The notes: a model not told the origin generated them from the letters alone. A stretch of 64,000 nucleotides of DNA from Fibrobacter sp. UWB16 (GCF_900215325.1 NZ_OCMS01000001.1:1-64000); one strand, 5' to 3'; shown: positions 34,800 to 44,420, counted from the first letter of the stretch. Numbers and translations are program-made.

Positions 34800-35399
34800 A
34801 TGGCAGGAATTACTTACGAAATTGACGACAAGAACATCGTTGAACAAATCAAGTCTGATGCCATGAAGGTCGCAGCAGAACTCGTCGAAGTGGCAAAGCT
34901 CAAAAAGGGCGACATTGTCGTCGTCGGCTGCAGCACCAGCGAAACTTTAGGAAACCAGGTCGGTAGCCACTCCGTCCCGGAAGTCGGCAAGGCCATTTTT
35001 GACGGTCTCCAGAGCATTTTCGGGGCCAAAGGCGTCTACATTGCCGCCCAGTGCTGCGAGCACCTGAACCGCGCCATCATCATCGAGCACGATGCCGTCC
35101 CGAATGCCGAAATCGTAAATGTCGTGCCACAGCCCAAAGCTGGCGGCTCCTTCGCTACCGCTTGCTACGCAAGCTTCAAGGCTCCCGTAGCGCTCGAGCA
35201 CATCAAGGCAAATGCAGGCATAGACATCGGCGGGACCCTTATCGGCATGCACCTCCGCGAAGTCGCCGTCCCGGTGCGCTTAAAGCAGAACCACATCGGC
35301 AAAGCCATCATCATTGCAGCCCGTACCCGCCCCAAGTTCATCGGAGGTGAGCGTGCGCACTACAACGATTCCCTGAAGGATGGATATCCGGAGTTTTAG
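34800..35399 (+). CDS. UPF0340 (YwlG/TIGR01440) family protein
   Basis: 199 aa. Family signature seen in KGDIVVVGCSTSETLGNQVG, YIAAQCCEHLNRA, DIGGTLIGMHLREVAVPVR and ARTRPKFIGGERA. Cytosolic protein of unknown biochemical role. Shine-Dalgarno AGGAG 7 nt before the ATG. Monocistronic as far as visible. Confidence 0.9.
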   Translation: MAGITYEIDDKNIVEQIKSDAMKVAAELVEVAKLKKGDIVVVGCSTSETLGNQVGSHSVPEVGKAIFDGLQSIFGAKGVYIAAQCCEHLNRAIIIEHDAVPNAEIVNVVPQPKAGGSFATACYASFKAPVALEHIKANAGIDIGGTLIGMHLREVAVPVRLKQNHIGKAIIIAARTRPKFIGGERAHYNDSLKDGYPEF

Positions 35400-35431
35400 C
35401 ACTTTTTTGTTGCTTTTTCATTTTATTTTCT

Positions 35432-35439
35432 TACATTTA
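35432..35439 (+). promoter_or_regulatory. Candidate -10 of the SBP lipoprotein gene (TACATTTA)
   Basis: Seven of eight positions match TAnnTTTG; it ends 6 nt before the ATG at 35446, with no Shine-Dalgarno. Confidence 0.4.
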
Positions 35440-35445
35440 GCGTAT

Positions 35446-37080
35446 ATGAAAAAACGAGTTGCTCTACTTTTCGTTGTTTTCGGTGTTTTCTTCGCTAACA
35501 TCACCGGTTGTAATGGATTTTCCAAGGACCCTCCACACAATGTCTCCAACGCAAATTCATCCCTATACACAATCGGTGTCGAAGAAAAATCCAGCATCTA
35601 CGAGAATGTCTCAAAGCAGCTTACCAAGGCCAAAGTCAAGCAGTATCCAGACTTAATAACCGCCTATTTCGCATTGCAAGTTGGCGATATCGACATCTTG
35701 TCATACAACGAGATTATCCTCTCGCATACCTTTAACGACAGCATGAGCGGGCTTACGTTTATCGATAACGATATGAACTTGCCCGAAGAATTCGTTATCG
35801 GCATGAACAAGCACAGTGCCATCCCCGATCTCAAGGGGATTATCAACAAGCTTATCGATAGCTTAAACGCCGCAGGGACTCTCGCCGAGCTAAACGACCA
35901 TTGGAACAAGAACTCAAAAACAAATCCGCTAATCAGCACCAAGGAAAGCGAATCCGAACAAGTCCTGAGAATCGCCACATCAGCCGACGTTCCCCCGTTT
36001 TCATTCACCAGCGGGAACCAGATTGTCGGGTTTGATATCGATTTAGCGAAGCTCCTCGAAGAAAAACTGAACGTCAAGACCAAGATTGTCAAGACGGACC
36101 GCAACAAGCTCGTCACGACACTCAAGAACAACGACGCAGACCTCATCATTTCGGCATTCACCGTCTGCGAATGCTTCCAGAACGAAATAGACTATTCAAA
36201 GCCCTACTACATCGGAAAAACGGCTTTTGCCATCCGAAACGACTTTGGCAAAGAGGCAACAATCAGCAAAGTTCCTAAGATGACGTATCTCGAACCGAAG
36301 AAACCGGACGAGATATACAAGCTTACCGACCTCTCCGGTAAATTTGTCGGAGTCCAGACCGGGACAACGCTCGACGAACAGGTGCAGCAGCTCATCAAGC
36401 TTCCGCGCATCCAGTATTTCGCGAACATTCCCGAAATGACCAAGGCCCTGGAACAAAGAAACCTGGACGGCATCGCGGTGGACTACTCGGTTGCAGAATC
36501 CATCCTCAAGCAACATCCGGATTTTTCGATTCTTAAAGACCGCCTGAACAAGGATGAATTTGGTATCGCCATGGGCAAGAACAGCCCGCTCAAGGCCAGT
36601 ATCGATTCCTGCATCAAGGTGTTACAGCAAAAAGGCGAAATCCAGAAAATCAAGAACAAGTGGTCCAAGAACAAGTCCGCCGTCAGAGTGATGAAACAGG
36701 ACTGGATCGGAACGGACACGCTCGTTGTCGGTACAGAAGCACTTTATGCGCCCTATGAATTTTACCAGTGGGGCGAGCTTTCAGGCATCGACATCGACAT
36801 CATGTACACCATCGGCAAGATGCTGAACAAGAACATCAAGTTTGCAGACATGAATTTTGACGTGTTGATTCCGTCGCTCGTGAACGAGAAGACAGACCTC
36901 TGTATTGCGGCCATGAGCATCACCGAAGAACGCAGCAGTCAAATCGACTTCTCGATTCCTTACGACAAGAACGAATCCGTCATCGTCGTACACACGCCCC
37001 AGCACGCCATCGAAAAAATCGGTGACTCCACTGGAATCTTAAGCCAAATCTTCCAGAAAATACAAGACTGGTTTAATTAG
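35446..37080 (+). CDS. Lipoprotein with multiple solute-binding (SBP_bac_3) modules
   Basis: 544 aa. Signal peptide with lipobox NITGC (mature Cys at about residue 22). Three consecutive bacterial extracellular solute-binding modules: a partial one (about 35-150: YTIGVEEKSS...LNDHW), a complete one (about 170-405: LRIATSADVPPFSFTSGNQI, VGFDIDLAKLLEEKL, DLIISAFTVCE, DLSGKFVGVQTGTTLD, IQKIKNKW), and an N-lobe-only one (about 420-525: LVVGTEALYAPYEFYQWGEL, SGIDIDIMYTIGKML, DLCIAAMSITEERSSQIDF). It resembles amino-acid-binding proteins but no permease or ATPase is nearby. Start at 35446; the upstream frame to 35380 overlaps the previous gene. Confidence 0.8.
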   Translation: MKKRVALLFVVFGVFFANITGCNGFSKDPPHNVSNANSSLYTIGVEEKSSIYENVSKQLTKAKVKQYPDLITAYFALQVGDIDILSYNEIILSHTFNDSMSGLTFIDNDMNLPEEFVIGMNKHSAIPDLKGIINKLIDSLNAAGTLAELNDHWNKNSKTNPLISTKESESEQVLRIATSADVPPFSFTSGNQIVGFDIDLAKLLEEKLNVKTKIVKTDRNKLVTTLKNNDADLIISAFTVCECFQNEIDYSKPYYIGKTAFAIRNDFGKEATISKVPKMTYLEPKKPDEIYKLTDLSGKFVGVQTGTTLDEQVQQLIKLPRIQYFANIPEMTKALEQRNLDGIAVDYSVAESILKQHPDFSILKDRLNKDEFGIAMGKNSPLKASIDSCIKVLQQKGEIQKIKNKWSKNKSAVRVMKQDWIGTDTLVVGTEALYAPYEFYQWGELSGIDIDIMYTIGKMLNKNIKFADMNFDVLIPSLVNEKTDLCIAAMSITEERSSQIDFSIPYDKNESVIVVHTPQHAIEKIGDSTGILSQIFQKIQDWFN

Positions 37081-37086
37081 GAGTTG

Positions 37087-37875
37087 CTACAAGGCCTTGT
37101 GGTGCCGCATGGCACGAATGTTGCGCGGCAAGACTTCCTTGTGCCACTTGATCCATTCATCGTAATAGATGTAGCGTTTTTCACGCTGGCGGAACTCGCG
37201 CCCATGCACAACGCGGCGCCCGCCCCGTTCTTCCACAGGAATCACGATATGCAGGCACTCGTGATAAACGACCCCCGCAATTGCATACAAAGGACAATTT
37301 GCAGCATCATAACCGCGGCTGATACTAATCAGATGGAAACTTTCACCCGTCACCGGGTCCTTGCGCACCGAATGGAAACTTAACCCGCCCACACGGTTGC
37401 TCCAGGTGATCCTACACGTGAGCGCTCCATCGAAATACGTATTGTTGATAGCGGCGAGCACATCCGTCAAGTTGTGATGGACGCCCTGCGGACGAATTGG
37501 CGGCAAGCGTCCCTTGCTCGCCAGCGGAGCTTCACCTTTATCTGTAAAAATCTGGTCTACCGCCTGCCAAAAGCGGTTTACCAAGTCCTTGATAATAGCC
37601 TTGTTTTTCTGCGTTTTACGACGCACCGCATGTTCAGCCCACTCTGCGGCCAGTTCACGAGCATCGGCAAATTCAGGGGCCTTCATATACGCAGGCAGCA
37701 GGACTTCCGGATGCCCGAACAAGAATCCGCCCTTGCAGCGGATGCTTTTTTTCATCAGGGGATTGTACTTGAAATGCACAAGGCCGTTGGCGGAACATTC
37801 CGGCGACGGCGCCTTGACTTCGGGCACCTCCGGTTCAGCGACAAAGCCGAACAAATCCAACTGCCCATCATTCAC
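37087..37875 (-). CDS. SprT-like zinc metalloprotein
   Basis: 262 aa. The C-terminal half (about residues 120-262) has HECLH (VVYHECLHIVIP) and downstream HGREFRQREKRY, the SprT/SPRTN zinc-protease arrangement. Preceded by LTCRITWSNRVGGLSF, typical SprT strand sequence. The N-terminal 110 residues are unknown, with a basic KKSIRCKGGFLFGHPEV segment. It converges on the SBP gene with a 6-nt gap. Its ATG overlaps the upstream stop (ATGA), so it is coupled to the YkgJ-like gene. Substrate unknown. Confidence 0.75.
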   Translation of the reverse strand: MNDGQLDLFGFVAEPEVPEVKAPSPECSANGLVHFKYNPLMKKSIRCKGGFLFGHPEVLLPAYMKAPEFADARELAAEWAEHAVRRKTQKNKAIIKDLVNRFWQAVDQIFTDKGEAPLASKGRLPPIRPQGVHHNLTDVLAAINNTYFDGALTCRITWSNRVGGLSFHSVRKDPVTGESFHLISISRGYDAANCPLYAIAGVVYHECLHIVIPVEERGGRRVVHGREFRQREKRYIYYDEWIKWHKEVLPRNIRAMRHHKAL

Positions 37876-38627
37876 GCGCCAAGCACTCCTTCATAGCCAT
37901 TCAGTGCCAAGAGACCGCCAAAAAAGCTTTCGGGCAAGTCCAGAGCCGCATAATGTTCCGAGATCCCGTAAACAGCATCTTCAACAACATCTGGCATATA
38001 AACTATGTAGCTATCATTCTTTTCGGTCTGGAGCATATCTGGCGTGCAGTACTTCGGATCTGTTTCGCTAAAGTACATACGGCAAGAGACCGTGCGCAGT
38101 GGATAGACAGTGCAGTCCCCCACCCCGTTCGAGAACGGGCACGAGTGCCACCAGGAGAAATAGTCGTGGAGCGCCTTGTCTTCGGCATCATCCTCAGAAA
38201 AGCCCTCTTCCTTGCGCGATTCGAACAGAGATTCAAACTTGTCCGACCGCATCTGGCAGGCCTCCATCAACGACAGGAGGTCGTCCCTCTTGCGCAGCTC
38301 GCTGTACATGAAAATCAGCTCGAACGGTTCCACCGACATCGGGTAGTGGTGGCAACAGTTCCCGCAGGCGGGCCTACACTGGATTGGGCGCGGCTGTTGT
38401 ACGAGCACGGCCTTCAAGTACTGATCGTAGGCGGCATGATATGCTTCGGTGAACTTGAGTATTTCGGGCAACTGTTCGCGCAAATTGTCCGGACCTATGG
38501 CGCATTCGCGGCCCAAGGCGGTCGCAATTCCGTCTAGACGGTCCCTTTCGACCCGGAGCAGGGTGGACAGTCGCATTTCGGCAATGCGATAAGCCTTCGT
38601 CGGAAAATACTCTTTATAAGCATTCAT
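37872..38627 (-). CDS. YkgJ-like cysteine-cluster protein
   Basis: 251 aa from the ATG at 38627 (MNAYKEYFPTKAYRIAEMRLS). Cys motifs CRPACGNCCHHYPM, HSCPFSN, DCTVYPLRTVSCRMYF and KYCTPD fit the YkgJ/CxxCxxCC zinc- or iron-binding family. No Shine-Dalgarno; TATATTTG ends 6 nt before the ATG. The upstream in-frame extension to 38672 is promoter sequence. Operon with the SprT-like gene. Confidence 0.8.
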   Translation of the reverse strand: MNAYKEYFPTKAYRIAEMRLSTLLRVERDRLDGIATALGRECAIGPDNLREQLPEILKFTEAYHAAYDQYLKAVLVQQPRPIQCRPACGNCCHHYPMSVEPFELIFMYSELRKRDDLLSLMEACQMRSDKFESLFESRKEEGFSEDDAEDKALHDYFSWWHSCPFSNGVGDCTVYPLRTVSCRMYFSETDPKYCTPDMLQTEKNDSYIVYMPDVVEDAVYGISEHYAALDLPESFFGGLLALNGYEGVLGA

Positions 38628-38633
38628 CGAGCG

Positions 38634-38641
38634 CAAATATA
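38634..38641 (-). promoter_or_regulatory. Candidate -10 of the YkgJ-like gene (TATATTTG)
   Basis: Exact TAnnTTTG match, 6 nt before the ATG at 38627. Confidence 0.5.
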
Positions 38642-38760
38642 TTTTTTTACGAGAATACCGTAAAAAGCGCAAATAAAAAAAAGCACCTTATTCATTTTTG
38701 AAAAAATGAAATTATTTTATTACATAGGGTAATGAAATAATATTTTTCAGGATCGGCAAT

Positions 38761-40251
38761 ATGAAAAAAACATTGCAAGGCAAATGGATGTGGCCTACGG
38801 CAATAGCATTGTCTATAGGCATTGCAGGTTGCAACCTGTTCCACCCAACAGATGGCCGCGATGCAGATAGCGATGATGCTGCAGCGCTGACTCTTGAAGG
38901 TCAAAAAGAGTTCCAGAACGCAAACTACCACGCGGCCCGCACATTTTTCAGCAGAGCCGTCAAAGCCGACTCCGGACACTCGGAAGCTTGGGTCGGGCTG
39001 TCCAAATCAGTCCTCCACACCCAGAAAGGTATCAATGTATTTGAGCTAGTTTCCTACGCACAGACCAAGGAGACAGAAGACGGCAAAAGCGAAAGCGTGT
39101 TCAATACGATGTCCGACGCAAAGGCGGATTCCATTTCAAGAGGAATCGATTCCGTCATGATTTACCTGAACAAGTTCATAGCCCGAGACACTACAGGCAA
39201 GACGGACAAGAAAGTCAGATTCAGGGATATTGCCGACAGCTACACCATTTTGCAGCTCACCAAGGCCGCCCTCCGTATCAGGGCCGTGAGAAACCAAATG
39301 CAAGAAAAGCTTTCACTTACATCCGTGGTCTCTGCTAACAATTCAGGCATGATGATGGACCTTACCGTGCTTAGCGAAATGGGCGACAGCCTCAAGCCGT
39401 TCCTTAACGACATGGCCTCCGCCGCTGAAGCTATCAAGGCTGCTCCAGAAGCCGCCGCTGAAATCATCAAGGCTTACCTCCCCGACTCTACCCGCCAGGA
39501 CTTTGACGACGATGACTACGCCGATGTATCCGTTGGGCTTGCCAACTCCATTATCCAGATGAACGACAGAGCCCAGAGTGTCGAAGAAGACCGTAATGAC
39601 GTGTTCTTCAAATTCGGCAACAGTCGTGATGACGACGGCGATGGCTGCGTAGACGAAGAAGTTCTTGACAATTACGACAACGATGGCGACGGCGAAATAG
39701 ACGAAGACGTTCGCGACAGCCGTTCGATTGTCTTGATGAAGAAGAGACCGCAAAATTATGAAGAATTAAAAGCAGCAAGCCAGGATGTAACGAATTACGA
39801 CCTCACGAAGGCCCAAGTGGATTCGTTAAAATTCATCGAAAAATACCATCCAGTAGACATCGACATGAATGGAGTATTTGGTCCTGTGGTTGAAGGTGAT
39901 CCTGAATCTCCCCCAAATGACCCTTATGAATGGCATTACGTCTACAGCGATCCTAATGAAAGAGACGAACAAAAGAACCACCTGCTCCAATTCACAAACA
40001 AACTCAAATTCAATTATACCAAGAACGGGTTGTTCCTCGAAAAGGATAACGATCCTGTGATGCAGGACGCTGAAGAAATCGAATCCTTGATCAAGAACAA
40101 GGAACTCATCCGCAAAGATACCATTTACGATCCAAGCAAAAAATTACCCAAATACAACTTGAAAAAACGTCAAGAAATGGTTGGCGGATGCTGGAACAAT
40201 TACACGGAAGAACAATTCCTCCAGTGGTTTAATAGGGGAGACGCAGAATGA
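38761..40251 (+). CDS. TPR-containing lipoprotein with Asp-rich calcium-type loops
   Basis: 496 aa. Lipobox GIAGC (Cys at residue 24). Residues about 40-90 form one or two TPR-like helix pairs (LEGQKEFQNANYHAARTFFS). Around residues 285-320 two tandem D-rich loops, DDDGDGCVDEE and DNDGDGEIDED, match thrombospondin type-3/EF-hand-like calcium-binding loops. The rest is helical. Translation of the following OMP gene overlaps its stop (ATGA), so the two products likely act together in the outer membrane. Confidence 0.75.
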   Translation: MKKTLQGKWMWPTAIALSIGIAGCNLFHPTDGRDADSDDAAALTLEGQKEFQNANYHAARTFFSRAVKADSGHSEAWVGLSKSVLHTQKGINVFELVSYAQTKETEDGKSESVFNTMSDAKADSISRGIDSVMIYLNKFIARDTTGKTDKKVRFRDIADSYTILQLTKAALRIRAVRNQMQEKLSLTSVVSANNSGMMMDLTVLSEMGDSLKPFLNDMASAAEAIKAAPEAAAEIIKAYLPDSTRQDFDDDDYADVSVGLANSIIQMNDRAQSVEEDRNDVFFKFGNSRDDDGDGCVDEEVLDNYDNDGDGEIDEDVRDSRSIVLMKKRPQNYEELKAASQDVTNYDLTKAQVDSLKFIEKYHPVDIDMNGVFGPVVEGDPESPPNDPYEWHYVYSDPNERDEQKNHLLQFTNKLKFNYTKNGLFLEKDNDPVMQDAEEIESLIKNKELIRKDTIYDPSKKLPKYNLKKRQEMVGGCWNNYTEEQFLQWFNRGDAE

Positions 40252-41498
40252 ATAAATTAACTTTACTTGCCGTTCTCGCCTGTACTTTTAGTATAGCTTC
40301 TGCAAAAGCGCCGACGCATTTTTCGTTGCGTGCGGAATCCATGGGTGGCGCCCATGTCGCAGTTGTTGATGACAAAGAAGCCATCCATTATAACTATGCT
40401 GGTTTGAGCCAAATCAACCGCCTGGGCAATTACGAAAAGCGCCCAGAGCAAGGTTATTACCCCCGAAACTGGATTGGCGACATGCGCCTCACATTCGGTG
40501 GTGCGGGTGACATTTTCAAGTTCCTATCTACGTATAGCGACGTGAAGGATGTCCAGGACTTGTTCAGAGACGCTCAAAAAGATGCCGGCTCCCAATCCAG
40601 CCAGACAAGTGCCATTCTCGATTCCTTGGTCAAGAACCCCAAGTACATCAAGACATTAAACTCTTACGACCATAAGACCATGGAAGCAAGAGTGAAGTTC
40701 GATGCAGAAATGGCGTTCCATAACTTTGGTGCCGCATTCTGGATAAACGGAGGTGTTGCGCCGTACATCGAAGCAGGCTTAATCCTCCCCTACGTCGTTG
40801 TGGACACATTCGTTATCGACGCAGTCGCCCAGATTGGTGGAGCCTACGAAATCATCCCCAACCAACTTTCAGTCGGTTTGGGTGGTAAAATCGCCAAGCG
40901 ACACAAGACCAACATGGTAACCATCGGCCTTGCCAATTACAGCACGATCGTCGACACCCTTAAGGATCAAGCAAGCGACGCCACGGACAATTTCTTCGAT
41001 TCCAAGACGTTCTCGTTTGGCCTCGACTTAGGTGTGCTTTACCAGTTCAACCGTGAAATACGATTCGGCGCATCGCTCAGAGACATTTACTTCAAGTCTC
41101 TCGCTGGTGAAACGTTAACTCCGAATTTTACCATCGGTGCAAACTACAGCCCGAAATTCATGAACAGCAATACGGGCTTTGGCCGCAAATTTAACGTGGC
41201 CGTAGACTTTGCCGACATGTTCAATGCCGATAGAAATTACAAGTTCTTTAGCCACCTGAATTTCGGTTTTGAAATTGAACAGACTCTTGCCGCAATTCCG
41301 GGACTCAATAACGAAATCCGCTTTATCGCTTTGCGACTTGCAGGCGGTTTCAGAGGCGGTTACCCGTCAGCGGGTATCGGGCTTGAAGTGTTGCGATTCT
41401 TCTCGATCGAAGCCGCTACGTGGGGCGAAGAACGCGGATACTACACCGGCCAGGACGAGAACCGAATCTACATGGTCCAAGCAAGCATAGGATTCTAG
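40248..41498 (+). CDS. Outer-membrane protein, FadL/PorV/TraF-like barrel
   Basis: 416 aa. Signal peptide MNKLTLLAVLACTFSIASA. The early mature motif LRAESMGGAHVAVVDDKEAI then HYNYAGLSQI is the start typical of FadL/PorV/TraF-like barrels (small-residue plug, then N-P/A-A-G-L). The rest has regular barrel strands (FGLDLGVLYQFNREIRFGAS) and ends MVQASIGF, a beta-signal. Coupled to the TPR lipoprotein by a 4-nt overlap. A PorV-like role in T9SS is possible but not demonstrable here. Confidence 0.75.
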   Translation: MNKLTLLAVLACTFSIASAKAPTHFSLRAESMGGAHVAVVDDKEAIHYNYAGLSQINRLGNYEKRPEQGYYPRNWIGDMRLTFGGAGDIFKFLSTYSDVKDVQDLFRDAQKDAGSQSSQTSAILDSLVKNPKYIKTLNSYDHKTMEARVKFDAEMAFHNFGAAFWINGGVAPYIEAGLILPYVVVDTFVIDAVAQIGGAYEIIPNQLSVGLGGKIAKRHKTNMVTIGLANYSTIVDTLKDQASDATDNFFDSKTFSFGLDLGVLYQFNREIRFGASLRDIYFKSLAGETLTPNFTIGANYSPKFMNSNTGFGRKFNVAVDFADMFNADRNYKFFSHLNFGFEIEQTLAAIPGLNNEIRFIALRLAGGFRGGYPSAGIGLEVLRFFSIEAATWGEERGYYTGQDENRIYMVQASIGF

Positions 41499-41507
41499 GT
41501 TAGACAA

Positions 41508-41539
41508 AGGTCGCGCATTTGAAAAGCGCGACTTTTTTT
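41508..41539 (+). terminator. Terminator of the lipoprotein/OMP operon
   Basis: GTCGCGC (41510-41516) / GCGCGAC (41526-41532), 9-nt loop, T7. Confidence 0.88.
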
Positions 41540-41604
41540 ATGACGAGAAAAGGCGGAGTTGAGCTCCGCCTTTGATGTATGAGGTTAGGGATGACTTATA
41601 CACT

Positions 41605-41631
41605 TGTCACCCCGGACGCCGTTCCGGGGTC
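41605..41631. repeat. Dispersed palindromic repeat (family B)
   Basis: GTCACCCCGGACGCCGTTCC followed by GGGGTC. It ends 3 nt before the cellulase stop codon. Confidence 0.7.
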
Positions 41632-41633
41632 TA

Positions 41634-43013
41634 TTATTTTTTCACTTTCACGACTCTTGCCTGCGGGTTCTGCTTGCCGAGCAAGTCGTAAGTGCGGGAG
41701 GTGCGCAAGCTGCGGGACTGCGCCGGGCGATTGCGCTTGAAAACGGAAATCGTTCCATCGTCGGTCTTGAAGTTTTCCACATGCGTAATGCCGTTGTTCA
41801 CGTAATCGTCAAGGCCGTAAGCATGACGCATGATGTTCAGAACGTCCTTGTCAAACACGGAGCCGTCCGGTTCTGTCTGGCGGCGGATAATCGTCATGTT
41901 GTTTTCGCCTTCGTGACCGGTATCCCAAGCAATCGGCACCACCTTGTTTTGTTTTGCAAGTTTCATCACGGCATCGTAATAAGCGAGGCGGCCCTTGCGG
42001 TGTTTCGCATACTTGTCGCCCGTCAACACGCCAACGCGGTCATTAGCACCGAACTCGCCGATAATCACAGGCACGCCCTTATCGACAAAGTTCTTTTTCA
42101 TCTTGCCAAACTGGTCCTGAATTTGAGCACTCGTGCACTTGTCGCCCATGGCACCTGCCCAAGCGTTGTAGCCGCAGTTATGCACAATATCCGCACCAGT
42201 CGCGAGGTCGTCGCCCCAGTAATACTGCGGATAGACTTGAGCGCCCCAATCAACAACGTCATTCAACAGCGTGTAGGTATAAGGGTCATAGAAATGCACT
42301 TCGACCATCAGGCGGTTTGCAAACACATCCTTCGGGAGCTTGCTCACAGGCATCACTTCACTCGTGCGGTCGATGCTTGTCGAAGGGCCCTGAATCACGA
42401 GCGTACGGCTTGCGTTATTGCCGCCTGTCGCACGCACTGCATCCACGAACGTCTGATGATAAACCATCAAAATTTCAGTTTCGTGCTTGTAATTATCGTC
42501 TGTTGTCGCGGGCTCGTTTGCACTGGCGAAAAGCAAATTTTCGTTATAGTTTTTGAAGTGCGTTGCGATTTGCGTCCAGTAAGATTTCTGCTTGGCGTTC
42601 ACCTCGTCCTTCTTGGCATCCTTCAAATTTTCTTCGAGCCAGCCGCCATCCCAATGGATATTGAGAACCGTCACTAGCCCCGCGCGCATGCACATATCCA
42701 CCACAGTCTGCACCGAATCCATCCAACTTTTGTTGATGACTCCGTTACTCGCATGGCTATCCCAAGCGCAAGGAATGCGAATCGTGCTGAAGCCCGCCGC
42801 CTTGACCGAATCAATATACGCCTCGGTCGGGAACTTATTGCCCCACCCCGTCGGATTCCCTGGAACTTCCATCGTGTTTCCAATGTTTATGCCAAAGCCC
42901 ATCTTCGCAAACATTTCGTTTGCCGTCGGCAAATCTGCCGCGAAGGAATTTGACACCAATGCAAAAGAGAACGCGCTGCAAAGAGCAGCAACGCGAATGT
43001 GCTGTTTCAACAT
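41634..43013 (-). CDS. Secreted glycoside hydrolase family 5 cellulase
   Basis: 459 aa from the ATG at 43013 (AAAGGA Shine-Dalgarno, signal peptide MLKQHIRVAALCSAFSFALVS...). Catalytic (beta/alpha)8 domain: INIGNTME, TIRIPCAWDSH, VVLNIHWDGGW-like LNIHWDGGWLEE, ASANEPATTDD (acid/base Glu), EVHFYDPYTYT and IIGEFGAND (nucleophile Glu), IAWDTGH. Typical of endoglucanases that cut internal beta-1,4 bonds of cellulose, fitting a Fibrobacter lifestyle. A short basic C-terminal tail (residues about 425-459, ending ARVVKVKK) with SRSLRTSRTYDLLG recalls a remnant sorting/CTD segment. No carbohydrate-binding module. Confidence 0.92.
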   Translation of the reverse strand: MLKQHIRVAALCSAFSFALVSNSFAADLPTANEMFAKMGFGINIGNTMEVPGNPTGWGNKFPTEAYIDSVKAAGFSTIRIPCAWDSHASNGVINKSWMDSVQTVVDMCMRAGLVTVLNIHWDGGWLEENLKDAKKDEVNAKQKSYWTQIATHFKNYNENLLFASANEPATTDDNYKHETEILMVYHQTFVDAVRATGGNNASRTLVIQGPSTSIDRTSEVMPVSKLPKDVFANRLMVEVHFYDPYTYTLLNDVVDWGAQVYPQYYWGDDLATGADIVHNCGYNAWAGAMGDKCTSAQIQDQFGKMKKNFVDKGVPVIIGEFGANDRVGVLTGDKYAKHRKGRLAYYDAVMKLAKQNKVVPIAWDTGHEGENNMTIIRRQTEPDGSVFDKDVLNIMRHAYGLDDYVNNGITHVENFKTDDGTISVFKRNRPAQSRSLRTSRTYDLLGKQNPQARVVKVKK

Positions 43014-43160
43014 AGTTAATCCTTTGGTTCTATGCCATTCGCGTTTTATCCCCAAACAACGAAAGATCATACACCGAATTTAAATATATAACAAAGAACG
43101 GCGAAAGCCCAAATTCTGCCGTTAAAAGCGTTGACGATTTGTCAAATGAGAATCAGCCAC

Positions 43161-43176
43161 GCCCGCAAAAGCGGGG
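43161..43176. terminator. Hairpin downstream of the DUF4419 gene
   Basis: CCCGC-AAAA-GCGGG (43162-43175) right after the leftward gene's stop; no T run on either strand, so termination is uncertain. Confidence 0.35.
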
Positions 43177-43190
43177 CATTATTTCCCATT

Positions 43191-44420
43191 TTACGGGATT
43201 GATTCTTCCTTAATACTTTCAAAAAGAGCGTATCCTCGGGCAGCTTTCAACATATTCGTGGTAGTATCAATTTGAACGCCAATAAAACCGGTATAAAGCC
43301 TCAAAGGAATCATTTCACCTAAATACTTCCATTCAATCCGTATCGAGGTCACACCTCTAGGAACATTATTAACATCCAGTTGTTCATTCCAATCCGGAGA
43401 ATGCCTTTTATAAGCTCCAATAGTTTCGTTTAAGTAATTGCTCTCGTTTATATCTAACCCTGTGTATGGGAAAAATCTAGAAATCCAACCGTTAAAGGTC
43501 ACATTTCCACAAAATTCTGGAATGTAACGCTTGTATATTCCTCTCCAATGTTCCATATTTATTTTGCCATCAAAGACATTGATAAATTCATCTAGAACAG
43601 GATTAAGCCCAACGGCCCACCAATCCATATCCAGACGCGATGCAAGTCTGTTAAAAGCATCCTTGAGCAAAACCCAGTCTTCTTTTTTACCATTTATCTT
43701 GATTTTGGGGATTCCGCAAAGCGAAGAAACCACATACTCGTAATATTCAGCAGCCACAGCCATGACCATCGCACTAGAAATGTTATAATCCACCGGGCTT
43801 GTCGTCGAGAACTTTGTTTTCAACGATAATCCAGTCTCTTCAGGCAACTTGGACTGCAATGCTTCAAACAAATTCGCAAGCGTCCAGAACCATTCATAAT
43901 GCGTTGATTCGGTGGTCAGCGAATTGTCCTCAAAAGTAACTACAGTATCCGTTCCCGGAGAAACAAATTTATCTTTCAAAGCTTCGCGATTGCTTTTGAC
44001 ATGATAACGGAAACCATCCAAAATCATAAGCCAAATATCATCTGGATTTATTTCTAGGGAATAATGATTGGCAAACGCAAGTTCAACGACATCAAAGAAT
44101 GATGATACATCAGAAGACATTCCACTGATAAAGGGACTTATTGAATCAGAATACGCATAAAAAATCTTGCGTCCTCTTTCTTGTTTATTTTTAGAAAAAT
44201 GTTCTGCAAAACCACCCTTTTCAACAGGAACAAGTTTCTCTTTAAAAGGTTTGCTTTGAACGCTAGAATCAACGATCATGACATACGCACTCGTATCGCG
44301 GACAAAGCCTTCGAAACTTTGCTTCGCGTTCGAAGACAATTTGATGACTTTTTCGTCTCCGCAAGAAGAGAGAACGCATGCGGCAAGGAGGAGGAAAAGG
44401 AATTTGTAAACAGAAGCCAT
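43191..44420 (-). CDS. DUF4419-family lipoprotein
   Basis: 409 aa. Lipobox VLSSC (Cys 20). The motif NPDDIWLMILDGFRYHVKSN followed by REALKDKFV is characteristic of DUF4419, a family of unknown function. The TATATTAT element lies close to the ATG with no Shine-Dalgarno. Its base composition is more AT-rich than neighbouring housekeeping genes, suggesting recent acquisition. Confidence 0.75.
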   Translation of the reverse strand: MASVYKFLFLLLAACVLSSCGDEKVIKLSSNAKQSFEGFVRDTSAYVMIVDSSVQSKPFKEKLVPVEKGGFAEHFSKNKQERGRKIFYAYSDSISPFISGMSSDVSSFFDVVELAFANHYSLEINPDDIWLMILDGFRYHVKSNREALKDKFVSPGTDTVVTFEDNSLTTESTHYEWFWTLANLFEALQSKLPEETGLSLKTKFSTTSPVDYNISSAMVMAVAAEYYEYVVSSLCGIPKIKINGKKEDWVLLKDAFNRLASRLDMDWWAVGLNPVLDEFINVFDGKINMEHWRGIYKRYIPEFCGNVTFNGWISRFFPYTGLDINESNYLNETIGAYKRHSPDWNEQLDVNNVPRGVTSIRIEWKYLGEMIPLRLYTGFIGVQIDTTTNMLKAARGYALFESIKEESIP

